A DNA stretch of 64,000 bases, taken from assembly GCA_026002995.1 (NCBI GenBank), contig BPGK01000001.1, positions 2,543,988-2,607,987 on the forward strand, in the 5' to 3' direction. Position numbers and translations under genes: made by a program. Every line of letters starts with the position of its first letter. Positions within the stretch are counted from its first letter, which is position 1. Shown in pieces: positions 1-8,068 of this stretch. The notes beneath the pieces are model-generated. The model did not search any database, was not told the DNA's origin, and saw only the letters and a list, made by a program, of their open reading frames with translations. This stretch comes from Gaiellaceae bacterium (lineage in GTDB: Bacteria; Actinomycetota; Thermoleophilia; Gaiellales; Gaiellaceae).

Positions 1-350
1 CCCGGCGGCCCCTGCGGCCCGGTCGGACCCGGCGGCCCCTGCGGCCCGGTCGGCCCGGTCGGCCCCTGCGGGCCGGCGGGGCCCTGCGGGCCAGCGGGAC
101 CTCGCGCTCCCCGACGGTTCCAGGTCACGCGCTTCTCGCCTTTCCGGCAGCCCTTCGTCCCGGGTACGAGGCGGAGCGTGCCGGTTCCCGTCTCATGGCA
201 GGCCGAGAACACACCGCGGGAGTTCGGAATACCCGTGCGAGAGGCCGCATCGCCCCCGGCGCTCGCGACCTGGGTCGTGAGCAGCGCGACGAGGGCGAAC
301 CCTGTCAGGCTGCCGAGCCGCAGTCGCGTTTGTGTACCCGTTCCTCTCAC
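1..350 (-). CDS. Secreted collagen-like (Gly-X-Y) repeat protein, N-terminal part
   Basis: Read from a GTG at 350, the minus strand gives a signal peptide (hydrophobic core GFALVALL, likely cleavage after VASA near residue 31). A small head follows with two cysteines (ACHE and KGCRKGEK) and ends in VTWN. About nine Gly-X-Y triplets ([19 protein letters not shown] type) then run off the window start, so the C-terminus is missing. The Cys-containing head directly before collagen triplets is a recurrent arrangement in actinobacterial surface proteins. A TGA at 383-381 closes the frame upstream, and the GTG is the only standard start before the signal peptide. The role is presumably an exported fibrous or adhesive protein; no function is proven. 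Confidence 0.8.
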   Translation of the reverse strand, partial: MRGTGTQTRLRLGSLTGFALVALLTTQVASAGGDAASRTGIPNSRGVFSACHETGTGTLRLVPGTKGCRKGEKRVTWNRRGARGPAGPQGPAGPQGPTGPTGPQGPPGPTGPQGPP

Positions 351-459
351 GCGCGCCGCATCGCGTGGTCTTGCCGCTTGTCACTCCCCGTGTGGGGCCC
401 CTACGAGTACCACACCGGCCGGACGACTCCTCCCCGGCACGGACACTACTCTCCGCCCC

Positions 460-2358
460 GTGTCCGTGGTCATCGCGTCCGCGCTCCGCAAGGAGCTCTC
501 CGGCGAGCCGCTCTTCGACGGCGTCTCGTTTACCGTCCGCCGTCGCGACCGACTCTCGCTCGCGGGCGCGAACGGCGCCGGCAAGACGACGCTGCTGCGG
601 GCGATCGCGGGCGAGACCCCGCTCCATGGCGGCACGCTCGCGCTCGCGAAAGACACCCGTATCGCTCTGCACGACCAGCGTCCTCCCCTCGACGTCGATG
701 TCACGCTGTACGCGTACGTCCTCTCCGGCGCTCGGGACGTGCTCGAGGCCGAGCGCGTCCTCCGCTCCCTCGAGCAGGCGATGGCGCATGGGGCCCACGA
801 CGAGGCGACGCTCCGGCGCTACGCCGAGGCCCAAGCGAGGCTCGAGCACGCAGGCGGGTGGGCGTGGCGGGAGCGCGCGGCGGCGACCGTACGCGGCCTG
901 GGCTTCGTCGACGACGACCTCGGCCGCCCGCTTCGCACCTTCTCCGGGGGAGAGCTGACGCGCGCCTCGCTCGCGCGCGCTCTCGCCGGCGATCCCGACC
1001 TCCTGCTGCTCGACGAGCCGACGAATCACCTCGACTTCGACAGCCTCGAGTGGCTCGAGAGCGAGCTCGAGTCGCTCGACGCGGCCGTGATCCTCGTCGC
1101 CCACGACCGCTGGTTCCTGGAAGCCGTGACGACGGCGGTGCTCGAGCTCGCACCCGGCGGCGCGCACTTCTTCGCCGGCCCCTGGCACGAGTGGCGGCGC
1201 GAGAAGGAGGCCCGAGCCGCAGCGGCCGGGAAGAGCGCGGAGCGCGTCTCCGCGGACATCGCTCGACTCGAGCGCTTCGTGGAGCGGTTCCGCTACAAGC
1301 GCTCGAAGGCGAAGCAGGCGCAGGCGAAGCTCACCCAGATTGGCCGGCTGGAAAGAGAGCGAGCCGCCGCTCGGAGGGAGCTCGAGTCGCTGACGACGAG
1401 GCGGCGCTCGCTGGCATTCGACTTCCTCCGGCCCGCACGGAGCGGCCGCATCGTGCTCGAGATCGACAAGCTCACGCTCTCGGCGGGCAGCAGACCGCTC
1501 CTCGAGGATGCGAGCATGGTGCTCGAGCGGGGGGAGAAGGTCGGGCTCTTCGGCCCGAACGGCGCCGGCAAGACGACGCTCCTGGCCGCGATCGCCGGCC
1601 GACATCCCGTCGAGCGCGGCTCGATTCGACTCGGCCACGGCGTCGAGCTCGGGCTCTTCTCCCAGCACGCGCTCGAGCTTCCCGAGCACGGAACCGCGCT
1701 CGAGGCCACGCTGCATGCGACGGGGCTGAGCCGACCGCAGGCGCAGGCGCTGCTCGGCCGCTTCCTCTTCTCGGGACGAGAGATGCACGAGCGGCCCGTG
1801 CGCGCGCTCTCGGGTGGAGAGCGCCGCCGCCTCGCGCTCGCGCTCCTCGTCGCCTCCGGGGCGAACCTCCTCCTGCTCGACGAGCCGACGAACCACCTCG
1901 ACGTCGAGAGTCGCGAGGCGCTCGAGGCCGCGCTCGAGGCGTTCCCGGGCACCGTGCTCCTCGTCTCGCACGACCGGGCGCTGCTCGACGCCGTCCCGAC
2001 CCGCATCGTCGCCATCGAGGGTCGAGCCCTCCGCTCGTACGAGGGTGGCTGGGTCGACCTCGTGCGCGAGCGCGAGGCGGCGGCCAGACCCACGGGCGAC
2101 GACGCCGACCGAGCGAGGGAACGGAGGAAGCGCCCGCAACGTCCGGGCGAGGCCTCGACGGGTCCGACGGAGCTCGACCGCGTCGAGACCCGGATCACCG
2201 AGCTCGAGCAGCGGGTGGCAGGGCTCGAGGCCAGCCTCGCCGAGGACTGGACGGACCTCGACGTCCTCGCCGCCCACCGCGCAGCCCGCAACGAGCTGAC
2301 AGCGCTGCTCGCACGCTGGGAGGAGCTCTTCGACGCCGGGGACCGCTCGTCGCCGTGA
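460..2358 (+). CDS. ABC-F family ATP-binding protein (two ABC domains, no membrane domain)
   Basis: Two complete ATPase cassettes lie in one chain of about 632 residues. The first has Walker [10 protein letters not shown] (36-44), signature FSGGE (161-165) and DEPTNHLD (185-192). The second has Walker [10 protein letters not shown] (365-373), LSGGE (450-454) and DEPTNHLD (474-481). A charged linker (about 250-325) joins them, and the last 70 residues form a likely coiled coil. This is the ABC-F plan: cytoplasmic ATPases acting on ribosomes (translation factor or antibiotic protection), not transport. The frame stays open further upstream, but that extension is antisense to the collagen-like gene, so GTG 460 (or 466) is the likely start. 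It diverges from the collagen gene. Confidence 0.88.
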   Translation: MSVVIASALRKELSGEPLFDGVSFTVRRRDRLSLAGANGAGKTTLLRAIAGETPLHGGTLALAKDTRIALHDQRPPLDVDVTLYAYVLSGARDVLEAERVLRSLEQAMAHGAHDEATLRRYAEAQARLEHAGGWAWRERAAATVRGLGFVDDDLGRPLRTFSGGELTRASLARALAGDPDLLLLDEPTNHLDFDSLEWLESELESLDAAVILVAHDRWFLEAVTTAVLELAPGGAHFFAGPWHEWRREKEARAAAAGKSAERVSADIARLERFVERFRYKRSKAKQAQAKLTQIGRLERERAAARRELESLTTRRRSLAFDFLRPARSGRIVLEIDKLTLSAGSRPLLEDASMVLERGEKVGLFGPNGAGKTTLLAAIAGRHPVERGSIRLGHGVELGLFSQHALELPEHGTALEATLHATGLSRPQAQALLGRFLFSGREMHERPVRALSGGERRRLALALLVASGANLLLLDEPTNHLDVESREALEAALEAFPGTVLLVSHDRALLDAVPTRIVAIEGRALRSYEGGWVDLVREREAAARPTGDDADRARERRKRPQRPGEASTGPTELDRVETRITELEQRVAGLEASLAEDWTDLDVLAAHRAARNELTALLARWEELFDAGDRSSP

Positions 2359-2415
2359 GCGCTCGCGAGGCCAGGCGTACGTGACGTGCGGCGCCGCCGG
2401 CGACGTAGAGGCGAC

Positions 2416-2955
2416 GTGCAGGTAGCGACGATCGACGCGCTGCGGCGGGACGCGGGGGCTCGGCCGACCTTCGCGGCCGCGGCGGAAGAGCTCCTCGACG
2501 ACGTCTACGGGTACCTGCTGTACCTGACGAAGGACTGGGCGCTCGCCGAGGACCTCACGAGCGAGACGTTCGAGACCGCGCTCCGGAGGTGGAGCCGTTT
2601 CGACCCACGACGAGGGAGCGCGCGGGCGTGGCTCCTCGCGATCGCCCGCTCGAGCGCGCTCGACTGGTTCCGAGCCGAGCGACGGCGGCGGCGACGCGAG
2701 GAGCGCGCCGAGGCCCGTGAGGTGCGCAGCGAGCCCGAGCGCGCGTTCGGAGAAGCGCTCTCTCCCGAGCTCGAGACGGCCCTCGCGGAGCTGAGCGCAG
2801 GGGAGCGGGAGGTCATCGCCCTCCGCATCGTGCTCGAGCTCGACGGCGAGGAGACCGCACGCCTCCTCGGGATCACTCCGACTGCGGTGTCGACTCGTCT
2901 GCACCGCGCCCTGACGAAGCTCGAAGAGAGGATGAGAGACGATGACGTCGCCTGA
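2416..2955 (+). CDS. ECF (sigma-70 family) RNA polymerase sigma factor
   Basis: The protein has about 179 residues. A region-2 segment (about 22-95; YLTKDWALAEDLTSETF, then a WLLAIARSSALDWFR helix) is joined by an Arg-rich linker to a region-4 helix-turn-helix (about 120-175; LSAGEREVIALR, GITPTAVSTRLHRAL). The length is normal for ECF factors. GTG 2416 is chosen because AGAGG lies 4-8 nt upstream; another GTG at 2386 would add an odd poly-Arg tail. The gene overlaps the next by 14 nt, so the two are translationally coupled. That membrane partner may control this sigma factor, but it carries no recognisable zinc-finger anti-sigma domain. Confidence 0.88.
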   Translation: MQVATIDALRRDAGARPTFAAAAEELLDDVYGYLLYLTKDWALAEDLTSETFETALRRWSRFDPRRGSARAWLLAIARSSALDWFRAERRRRRREERAEAREVRSEPERAFGEALSPELETALAELSAGEREVIALRIVLELDGEETARLLGITPTAVSTRLHRALTKLEERMRDDDVA

Positions 2956-3946
2956 CCTGATCCACGAGCTCCGCTCGTCTCGTCCCACCGCGCCGGCAGC
3001 ACTGCGAATGCGCGTGCGCGAGATCGCGGGGCGCGAGCGAGAGCGCCCGCCGCTCCGCGAGCGCGTTCGGCTCCCGCTTCGGCGGATCTCGCTCGCCGCC
3101 GTTCCCGCTGCGGCCGCGCTCGCGGTCGTTGCTGCCGGCGTGGTGGGGATCTCGCGCTCCGGGAGTCACGCCGACGCGCTCCGGGATCGCGCAACCGTCA
3201 CGCAAGCCGCCCCCGAAGCGACGAAGGGCTCGTCGCCGAGCTTCGCGGACTCGAGCTCGCAGACGATCAGGGCGCAGCGGGTTGGCGCGACGCTCACGCT
3301 CGAGGTCGACGACCCGGACGCCGTCTCCCGTGCGGCCCAGGCCACGCTCGACCTCACCCGCCGGCTCGGCGGCTACGTCGTCAGCTCGTCCGTCGCGACC
3401 GGGGAGGAGGGGCGCGCGCAGCTCGTCGTGCGTGTCCCGGTGGAGAAGGTGCAGGACGCCATCGTCGGACTCTCCGGGCTCGGCCGCATCGTCGCGCAGC
3501 AGGTCACGGTGGACGATCTCCAGGAGCAGCTCGATGCGCTCGCCGCGCGCGAACAGGAGCTGAGGAACCGAATCGCCCGCGTGCGGGCGCGACTCGCGAG
3601 CGAGGGGCTCGAGCCCCGGGGCGAGGCGATCCTCCGCGCGCGACTCGGGTCGCTCCGCGCCGAGCTCGTCGGGGTGCGAAGCGAGTCGGCGGCGACGAAG
3701 GCCGACGCACGCATGGCGACGCTCTCGGTCACCGTCGCGACGCCCGACGCGATCAGCGTGGCTCACGTGCCGTCCCGGCTCGACCGGGCGCTCGACGAGG
3801 CCCTGAACGTGCTCGCCTGGGAAGGCGTCGTCGCTCTCGCGGCGGCGATCGTGCTCGCGCCGCTCGTCCTGCTCGGCGCAGGCGTCTGGCTCGCGCGCAG
3901 GCTCTACCGCCGCCGCGACGACGAGCGCCTCCTCGCGGCTCCGTAG
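2942..3946 (+). CDS. DUF4349-type membrane-anchored protein, putative sigma-factor partner
   Basis: The 334-residue protein has a cytoplasmic basic N-terminus (1-48), a first membrane helix (about 49-71), an extracytoplasmic DUF4349-like region (about 100-285) including a heptad-rich coiled coil (LQEQLDALAAREQELRNRI), and a second helix (about 294-316) followed by an RRLYRRR stop-transfer. DUF4349 proteins have no established biochemical activity. ATG 2942 lies inside the sigma-factor gene, which argues for one transcript and stoichiometric production. By position it could be an anti-sigma or signal-transducing partner; this is inferred from context only. Confidence 0.78.
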   Translation: MTSPDLIHELRSSRPTAPAALRMRVREIAGRERERPPLRERVRLPLRRISLAAVPAAAALAVVAAGVVGISRSGSHADALRDRATVTQAAPEATKGSSPSFADSSSQTIRAQRVGATLTLEVDDPDAVSRAAQATLDLTRRLGGYVVSSSVATGEEGRAQLVVRVPVEKVQDAIVGLSGLGRIVAQQVTVDDLQEQLDALAAREQELRNRIARVRARLASEGLEPRGEAILRARLGSLRAELVGVRSESAATKADARMATLSVTVATPDAISVAHVPSRLDRALDEALNVLAWEGVVALAAAIVLAPLVLLGAGVWLARRLYRRRDDERLLAAP

Positions 3947-3983
3947 CCACGTGCACGCCGACACGGAGCGCACGGACTGTGAT

Positions 3984-4000
3984 ATATAGGACTCCTATAT
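3984..4000. promoter_or_regulatory. Perfect 17-bp palindrome, probable MarR operator
   Basis: The arms ATATAGGA (3984-3991) and TCCTATAT (3993-4000) are exact reverse complements around one base. The right arm runs into the ATG at 3999, and the left arm lies in an AT-rich TATATA stretch that would make a -10 box, so the transcript may be leaderless. AT-rich palindromes of this size are typical MarR dimer sites. Binding here would block transcription of marR and the protoglobin gene. Confidence 0.7.
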
Positions 4001-4622
4001 GTCTGCCGATCCGAGCAGCGTCAGCCCCGCCCGCACCGCGGCCGTCGGCCTCTCGAAGATCGGCCTCGCGCTCCGTCACCACGCCTGGGAGGAGCGCGAG
4101 CGGACGGGGCTGACCCCGACTCAGGGACAGATCGTCGCGCTCCTCGGCAGCCGCGGGCCGCTCCGGATCGGCGAGATCGCAGCCGGCTTGGCCGTCTCCC
4201 AACCAACCGTCAGCGACGCGGTCGCGGCGCTCGAGAGGAAGAGCCTCGTCGCGCGACGCCCGGCCACCGACCGGCGGGTGCAGATCGTGGAGCTGACCGA
4301 CCAGGGAGGGGCCGCCGCAGCGGCCGCCGCGGAGTGGCCCGACGCGCTCCTCGCCGCCGTGGACGCGCTCGAGCCCGACGACCAAGCCGCGTTCCTCCGC
4401 GGCCTCCAGCGCATGATCCTGGAGCTCCAACGGCGCGGGCGGATCCCCGTGCAGCGGATGTGCGCGACGTGCCGGTTCTTCCGACCGCACGTCCACCCCG
4501 ATCCGATCCGACCGCACCACTGCGCGTTCGTCGACGCGCCGTTCGGCGACCGCGAGCTTCGGCTCGACTGCGCCGACCACGAGCCCACGCCAGACAACGC
4601 GATCGAGAAGGAGGCAGCATGA
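3999..4622 (+). CDS. MarR-family regulator with Cys/His-rich C-terminal tail
   Basis: Residues about 15-140 form a MarR winged-helix domain (LTPTQGQIVALLGSRG; IGEIAAGLAVSQPTVSDAVAAL recognition helix; RRPATDRRVQIVELT wing). At 207 residues it is longer than the usual 140-160 because of a tail (148-207) holding Cys155, Cys158, His164, His166, His173, His174, Cys175, Cys191 and His194. The spacing looks like a metal- or cofactor-binding cluster (inference). The stop overlaps the protoglobin start (ATGA), so both are made together. The palindrome at its start codon suggests autoregulation, with the tail as a possible redox or metal sensor. Confidence 0.88.
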   Translation: MSADPSSVSPARTAAVGLSKIGLALRHHAWEERERTGLTPTQGQIVALLGSRGPLRIGEIAAGLAVSQPTVSDAVAALERKSLVARRPATDRRVQIVELTDQGGAAAAAAAEWPDALLAAVDALEPDDQAAFLRGLQRMILELQRRGRIPVQRMCATCRFFRPHVHPDPIRPHHCAFVDAPFGDRELRLDCADHEPTPDNAIEKEAA

Positions 4623-5176
4623 GTGCAACCGCCCGAGGCCAGGTGACGCTCGAGCACCTCGAGCTCCTGAAGCGCTCGACGCTCTTCACCGACGAGGACG
4701 TCGCAGCGCTCCGGCGCTCGGGAGAGATCCTCGCCGACCAGGTCGAGGACGTGCTCGACGTGTGGTACGGGTTCGTCGGCTCGAACCCGCACCTCGTGGC
4801 GACCTTCGCCCGCAGGTCGGACGGCCAGCCCGACCCCGACTACCTCGCTGCCGTGCGCGTCCGCTTCGGGCAGTGGATCCGCGACACGGCTGCGGCGAAC
4901 TACGACGAGGAGTGGCTCGCCTACCAGCTCGAGATCGGGCGACGACACCACCGCTCGGGCAAGAACCGGACCGATAGCGTGGACGCGGCCGAGCACGTGC
5001 CGTTGAGCCACATCATCGCGCTCGCCTACCCAATCACGGCCACACTCCGACCGTTCCTCGAGAAGGGCGGCGATCCCCCGGAGGAGGTCGACCGCATGCA
5101 GGACGCCTGGCGCAAGTCCGTTCTCATGCAAGTCGCGCTCTGGGCGCACGCCTACGTGCCGCACGAGGACTGGTAG
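4619..5176 (+). CDS. Protoglobin-domain heme protein
   Basis: A single-domain protein of 185 residues resembles the globin-coupled sensor/protoglobin family over its whole length: LKRSTLFTDEDVAALRRSG, an FVGSNPHLVATF segment, and EIGRRHHRSGKN. His110 or His111 in the last motif is the likely proximal heme ligand. No transmitter or output domain is attached. Protoglobins bind O2, CO and NO. Coupled to the upstream marR by ATGA overlap, it could bind or detoxify the gas that the regulator senses, or act as the heme sensor itself. The ligand is not predictable from sequence. Confidence 0.82.
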   Translation: MSATARGQVTLEHLELLKRSTLFTDEDVAALRRSGEILADQVEDVLDVWYGFVGSNPHLVATFARRSDGQPDPDYLAAVRVRFGQWIRDTAAANYDEEWLAYQLEIGRRHHRSGKNRTDSVDAAEHVPLSHIIALAYPITATLRPFLEKGGDPPEEVDRMQDAWRKSVLMQVALWAHAYVPHEDW

Positions 5177-5210
5177 AAGCCTCACACCTCGCCGCGGCGG
5201 CCATGTCCCG

Positions 5211-5250
5211 CCGACCGCTGACGCTCCCCGCGGAGGGCGTCAGCGGTCGG
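5211..5250. terminator. Bidirectional hairpin terminator between convergent genes
   Basis: Inverted repeats 5211-5224 and 5237-5250 (14 bp, CCGACCGCTGACGC arm) with a 12-nt loop lie between the protoglobin stop and the convergent response-regulator stop, overlapping the latter's last codons. There is no long U tract, as is usual in high-GC genomes. Confidence 0.7.
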
Positions 5251-5812
5251 CGAGGGTCGCGATGAGCGCTTCCGCCACCACCTTGAGGGGACGCCCCGAG
5301 ATCTGGCTCGCTTTGCGGAGCCGGGTGAATGCTTCCTGCTCAGTGAGCCCCTCGCGCTCCATGAGGATCCCCTTCGCCCGCTCGATCGCCTTGCGGGCGG
5401 CGAGCGCCTCGGCCAGAGAGTCCGCCTCCTCGCGGAGCGCCGTGAGCTCCTCGTGGCGGGCGATGGCCGTCGCGATCGCAGGCAGGAGGTCGGTCTCGCG
5501 GAACGGCTTGACGAGGTAGCCGAACACCCCGGCCTCCACCGCCTTGGAGACGAGATCCCGCTCGCCGTACGCCGTCACCATGACGATCGGGATCGGCCGT
5601 TCGTCGAGGATCCGCCGAGCCGCCTCGATCCCGTCGAGACGCGGCATCTTGACGTCCAGGAGCGCGACGTCGGGCTCCGTCGCCCTCGCGAGCTCGACCG
5701 CCTCCTCGCCGTCCCGCGCCTCGGCGCAGACCTCGAAGCCCGCTGCCTCGAGCAAGCCTCGGAGGTCGAGCCGGATCAGGGTCTCGTCTTCGGCGACGAG
5801 GACGCGCGTCAT
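5240..5812 (-). CDS. ANTAR-domain response regulator
   Basis: The 190-residue protein has a receiver domain (1-118; phospho-acceptor Asp53 in LLDVKMPRLDG, conserved Lys102 in YLVKPF), a short coiled linker, then an ANTAR RNA-binding domain (about 125-187; ARKAIERAKGILMEREGLTEQEAF). ANTAR proteins bind paired hexaloop hairpins in mRNA and act as antiterminators. Its ATG overlaps the kinase stop (ATGA), so the two form a two-component system controlling RNA rather than promoters. Targets are unknown; no tandem ANTAR hairpins were recognised nearby. Confidence 0.92.
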   Translation of the reverse strand: MTRVLVAEDETLIRLDLRGLLEAAGFEVCAEARDGEEAVELARATEPDVALLDVKMPRLDGIEAARRILDERPIPIVMVTAYGERDLVSKAVEAGVFGYLVKPFRETDLLPAIATAIARHEELTALREEADSLAEALAARKAIERAKGILMEREGLTEQEAFTRLRKASQISGRPLKVVAEALIATLADR

Positions 5813-7212
5813 GCGGGGAACACCACCTCGGCGCGAAGGCCCGGCCCGGACGAGAGCCTGAGCTGGCCGCGCAACTCGTCGCGAACGAGCGCCCGCACGA
5901 TCGACAGGCCCGTTCCCTCCGGCCGACCGTCGATCCCGGGCCCGTCGTCGGCGATCTCGAGCCGGACGGCGCCGTCGCACTCGCCGAGCTCGATCTCCAC
6001 GCGTCCCCCCCCGTGCTCGAGAGCGTTCTGGAAGAGCTCGGTGAAGACGAGCGCGAGCGCCGTCGCCCTCTGACCCGCAAGCGAGACGGCCTCGACCCGC
6101 GCCTCGACTGCCTTTCCCGAGGCGAGGCCCTGCACCAGCATCGCGCGCAGGCGCTCGACGAGCTCCCCGAGCTCGACGTCGTCTTCGCGGTGCTCGGTCA
6201 GCACCTCGTGCACCGCGGCGATCGCGAGGATCCGATTCACCGAGTCCTGCAAGGCCTTACGGGGGTCGACGTGCTCCGCCCTCGCCTGCAGGCGCAGGAG
6301 CGAGGCGACGGCCTGGAGGTTGTTCTTGACCCGGTGGTGGATCTCCTGGGCGAGAACGCCGCGCATCACCGCCCGCCCGTGCTCGAGCGCGACCGCCGCG
6401 TGGTGCGCGATCGCCTCGAGCAGCGCTCGGTCGTCGTCGGTGAAGGGCGTGTCCCGGTCGCAGACGAGCTCGCCGATCTGCCGACGCTTCCAACGTAGCG
6501 GCATGCGCACCGCGTACGCGCCCGCGCGACCCTCCGGCCACGCGATCTTGCCGTCCTCGAGGACGAGCGCCGCGCCGGTCGCGTGCAGCGACTCCATCGT
6601 CGTCTTCACGATCGCCTCGAGCGACTCCTCGAGGTAGAGCGACTCCGACACCGCCTCGGAGATGCGCGCGAGCGCCTCGAGCTCGGAGACGCGGCGCTGG
6701 GCCGCCTCGTACAGCTTCGCGTGCTCGATCGTCTGCGCGACCTGCGACGCGATCGCCACGAGGAGCTCGATCTCGTCCTCGGTGAACACGCGGGGCTCCC
6801 GCGTCCGCACGTTCAGCGCGCCCTCGAGCGTGTCCCGCGCGAGGATGGGCACGGCGAGGATCGATTCGTACTCGTCCTCGGGGAGGTTCGGGAAGCCCTT
6901 GAAGCGCGGGTCGAGGTGCGCCTCGGCCGGGATCATCACGGGCGCGCGCTCCAAAGCCGCGACGCCCGTGATCCCCTCGCCCGGCCGCATCCGGGGCATC
7001 CGCGTCAGCTCGTCGACATGGGTGCCGTGCGTCGCGCGGAGCACGAGCTCGTCGGCCCGTTCATCGTAGAGGTAGACGAAGCAGGCGTCCGTCCCGAGCG
7101 CATCAGCGACTTCCCGAGCGACGAGCTCGAGCACCTCTTGCAGATCGAGCGACGAGTTGACCGCCGCGATGGTCTCCGTGAGCAGGCGGAGATGACGAGC
7201 CGTTGCGTCCAT
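5809..7212 (-). CDS. Soluble sensor histidine kinase, GAF-GAF-HisKA_2
   Basis: About 467 residues without membrane helices. GAF domain 1 spans about 20-165 (FVYLYDERADELVLRATHGT), GAF domain 2 about 175-280, and the HWE/HisKA_2-type dimerisation domain carries the EIHHRVKNN motif (phospho-His near 293). The ATPase domain has the N box FQNALEHG (about 394-401) and DDGPG (about 422). It should phosphorylate the ANTAR regulator encoded immediately downstream. The GAF domains imply a cytoplasmic small-molecule or redox signal. ATG 7212 is preferred; ATG 7221 would add three residues. Confidence 0.88.
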   Translation of the reverse strand: MDATARHLRLLTETIAAVNSSLDLQEVLELVAREVADALGTDACFVYLYDERADELVLRATHGTHVDELTRMPRMRPGEGITGVAALERAPVMIPAEAHLDPRFKGFPNLPEDEYESILAVPILARDTLEGALNVRTREPRVFTEDEIELLVAIASQVAQTIEHAKLYEAAQRRVSELEALARISEAVSESLYLEESLEAIVKTTMESLHATGAALVLEDGKIAWPEGRAGAYAVRMPLRWKRRQIGELVCDRDTPFTDDDRALLEAIAHHAAVALEHGRAVMRGVLAQEIHHRVKNNLQAVASLLRLQARAEHVDPRKALQDSVNRILAIAAVHEVLTEHREDDVELGELVERLRAMLVQGLASGKAVEARVEAVSLAGQRATALALVFTELFQNALEHGGGRVEIELGECDGAVRLEIADDGPGIDGRPEGTGLSIVRALVRDELRGQLRLSSGPGLRAEVVFPA

Positions 7213-7230
7213 CGCGAGCATTGTCACCGC

Positions 7231-7236
7231 TAGGCT
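7231..7236 (+). promoter_or_regulatory. TAGGCT -10-like box, 8 nt before ATG 7245
   Basis: TAGGCT followed by 8 nt and an ATG fits the leaderless-start pattern repeated at many first genes in this window. Confidence 0.45.
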
Positions 7237-7244
7237 GCCTCGTG

Positions 7245-7712
7245 ATGAGCTACGAGTGGCTCCTCTTCGGGCACCTCGTGGGGGCGTTCCTCTTCGTCGG
7301 GGGTGCGGTCGCCGCCGCGGTGCTGCGCGTCGCGGCGATGGGGAAGGAGCGCCGCCCCGCGGAGGTGGCGGTCCTCCTCCGCAGCGCACGGCTCGCGATC
7401 CCGCCGATCGCCGTCGGGCTCGTCCTCGTCCTCGTCTTCGGCTTCTGGCTCACGGGTCGGCTCGACCGCAGCCTCGGCGAGACGTGGCTCTCGCTCACAT
7501 TCCTGCTCCTCGGATGGATCGTCGTCGTCGGCGCGCTCACGGGACGCCAGGATCGCCACACCCGCGAGCTCGCCGAGCGGCTCGCCCGCGACGGCGTCGA
7601 GCACCACGAGGAGCTCGCCCGCCGACTCCGCGATCCGTTGAACCTCGCTCTCAGCACCTCGCTCCTCCTGGCCACGGCGGCGATCGTCGCGCTCATGGTC
7701 TGGCAGCCCTAA
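7245..7712 (+). CDS. DUF2269-type integral membrane protein
   Basis: The 155-residue protein has four predicted helices: about 5-28 (LLFGHLVGAFLFVGGAVAAAV), 50-70 (IPPIAVGLVLVLVFGFWLTG), 80-100 (LSLTFLLLGWIVVVGAL) and 132-152 (ALSTSLLLATAAIVALMVW). A charged loop (100-130) lies between helices 3 and 4. The pattern matches DUF2269 membrane proteins of unknown function. It is divergent from the kinase with only 32 nt between start codons, so their promoters overlap. Confidence 0.72.
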   Translation: MSYEWLLFGHLVGAFLFVGGAVAAAVLRVAAMGKERRPAEVAVLLRSARLAIPPIAVGLVLVLVFGFWLTGRLDRSLGETWLSLTFLLLGWIVVVGALTGRQDRHTRELAERLARDGVEHHEELARRLRDPLNLALSTSLLLATAAIVALMVWQP

Positions 7713-7717
7713 CTGGA

Positions 7718-7745
7718 GCGAGGGCGAGGCAAGCCTCGCCCTCGC
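7718..7745 (+). terminator. 13-bp hairpin after DUF2269 gene
   Basis: GCGAGGGCGAGGC (7718-7730) and GCCTCGCCCTCGC (7733-7745) are exact reverse complements separated by AA, 5 nt after the stop codon. There is no U tract. A shorter relative (GGGCGAG-G-CTCGCCC, 7886-7900) lies beyond the palindromic element. Confidence 0.55.
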
Positions 7746-7770
7746 GCGGTGGCCGGTCGGGGCGACCGCG

Positions 7771-7854
7771 CAACACCGGGGGTCAGGTCTTTTTCGTTGC
7801 ACGCGTGCTCGGTGCCTTCCCTCGCTGCAACACGGGAGACCTGACCCCCTGTTG
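7771..7854. repeat. Nested palindromic element (possible REP/MITE-like repeat)
   Basis: Outer arms CAACA/TGTTG (7771-7775, 7850-7854), main arms GGGGGTCAGGTCT (7778-7790) and AGACCTGACCCCC (7837-7849, exact), and inner arms GTTGCA (7796-7801) and TGCAAC (7826-7831) make an 84-bp structure with a T-run just inside the left arm. GGGTCAGGTCT-type inverted repeats resemble REP-like elements mobilised by Y1 (RAYT) transposases; no transposase gene is nearby. Assignment to that class is an inference from the arm sequence. Confidence 0.6.
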
Positions 7855-8068
7855 CGCACCCTGGCAGGACGCGGGCGAGGGACGCGGGCGAGGCTCGCCC
7901 TCACTTGCATTCGTCCGGCAGATGACGGATGATGCGTCCTGCAGGGCCGCCGCAAGGCGAGCGGCGAGTCCTGTATCTGACGGCCGATCGCGGGCTCCCC
8001 TGGTGAGGAGCCCGTGGTCGTTCGGGGCCGGAACCAAGACACCCCCGCTCGGCTTCCGCGCGTCGGGG

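Larger units (their letters stand above)
7713..8068. other. 356-bp intergenic stretch with a cluster of hairpins
   Basis: No credible coding sequence. It contains a 13-bp hairpin after the DUF2269 stop (7718-7745), an 84-bp nested palindrome (7771-7854), and a smaller related hairpin (7886-7900). The rest up to the glnA stop shows nothing recognisable. Confidence 0.6.

Noticed and set aside
193-2988. Very long open frame on the minus strand opposite the ABC-F and sigma-factor genes
   Set aside because: Low-complexity Arg/Glu-rich translation with no family motif; it is the antisense shadow of two well-supported genes in GC-rich DNA.
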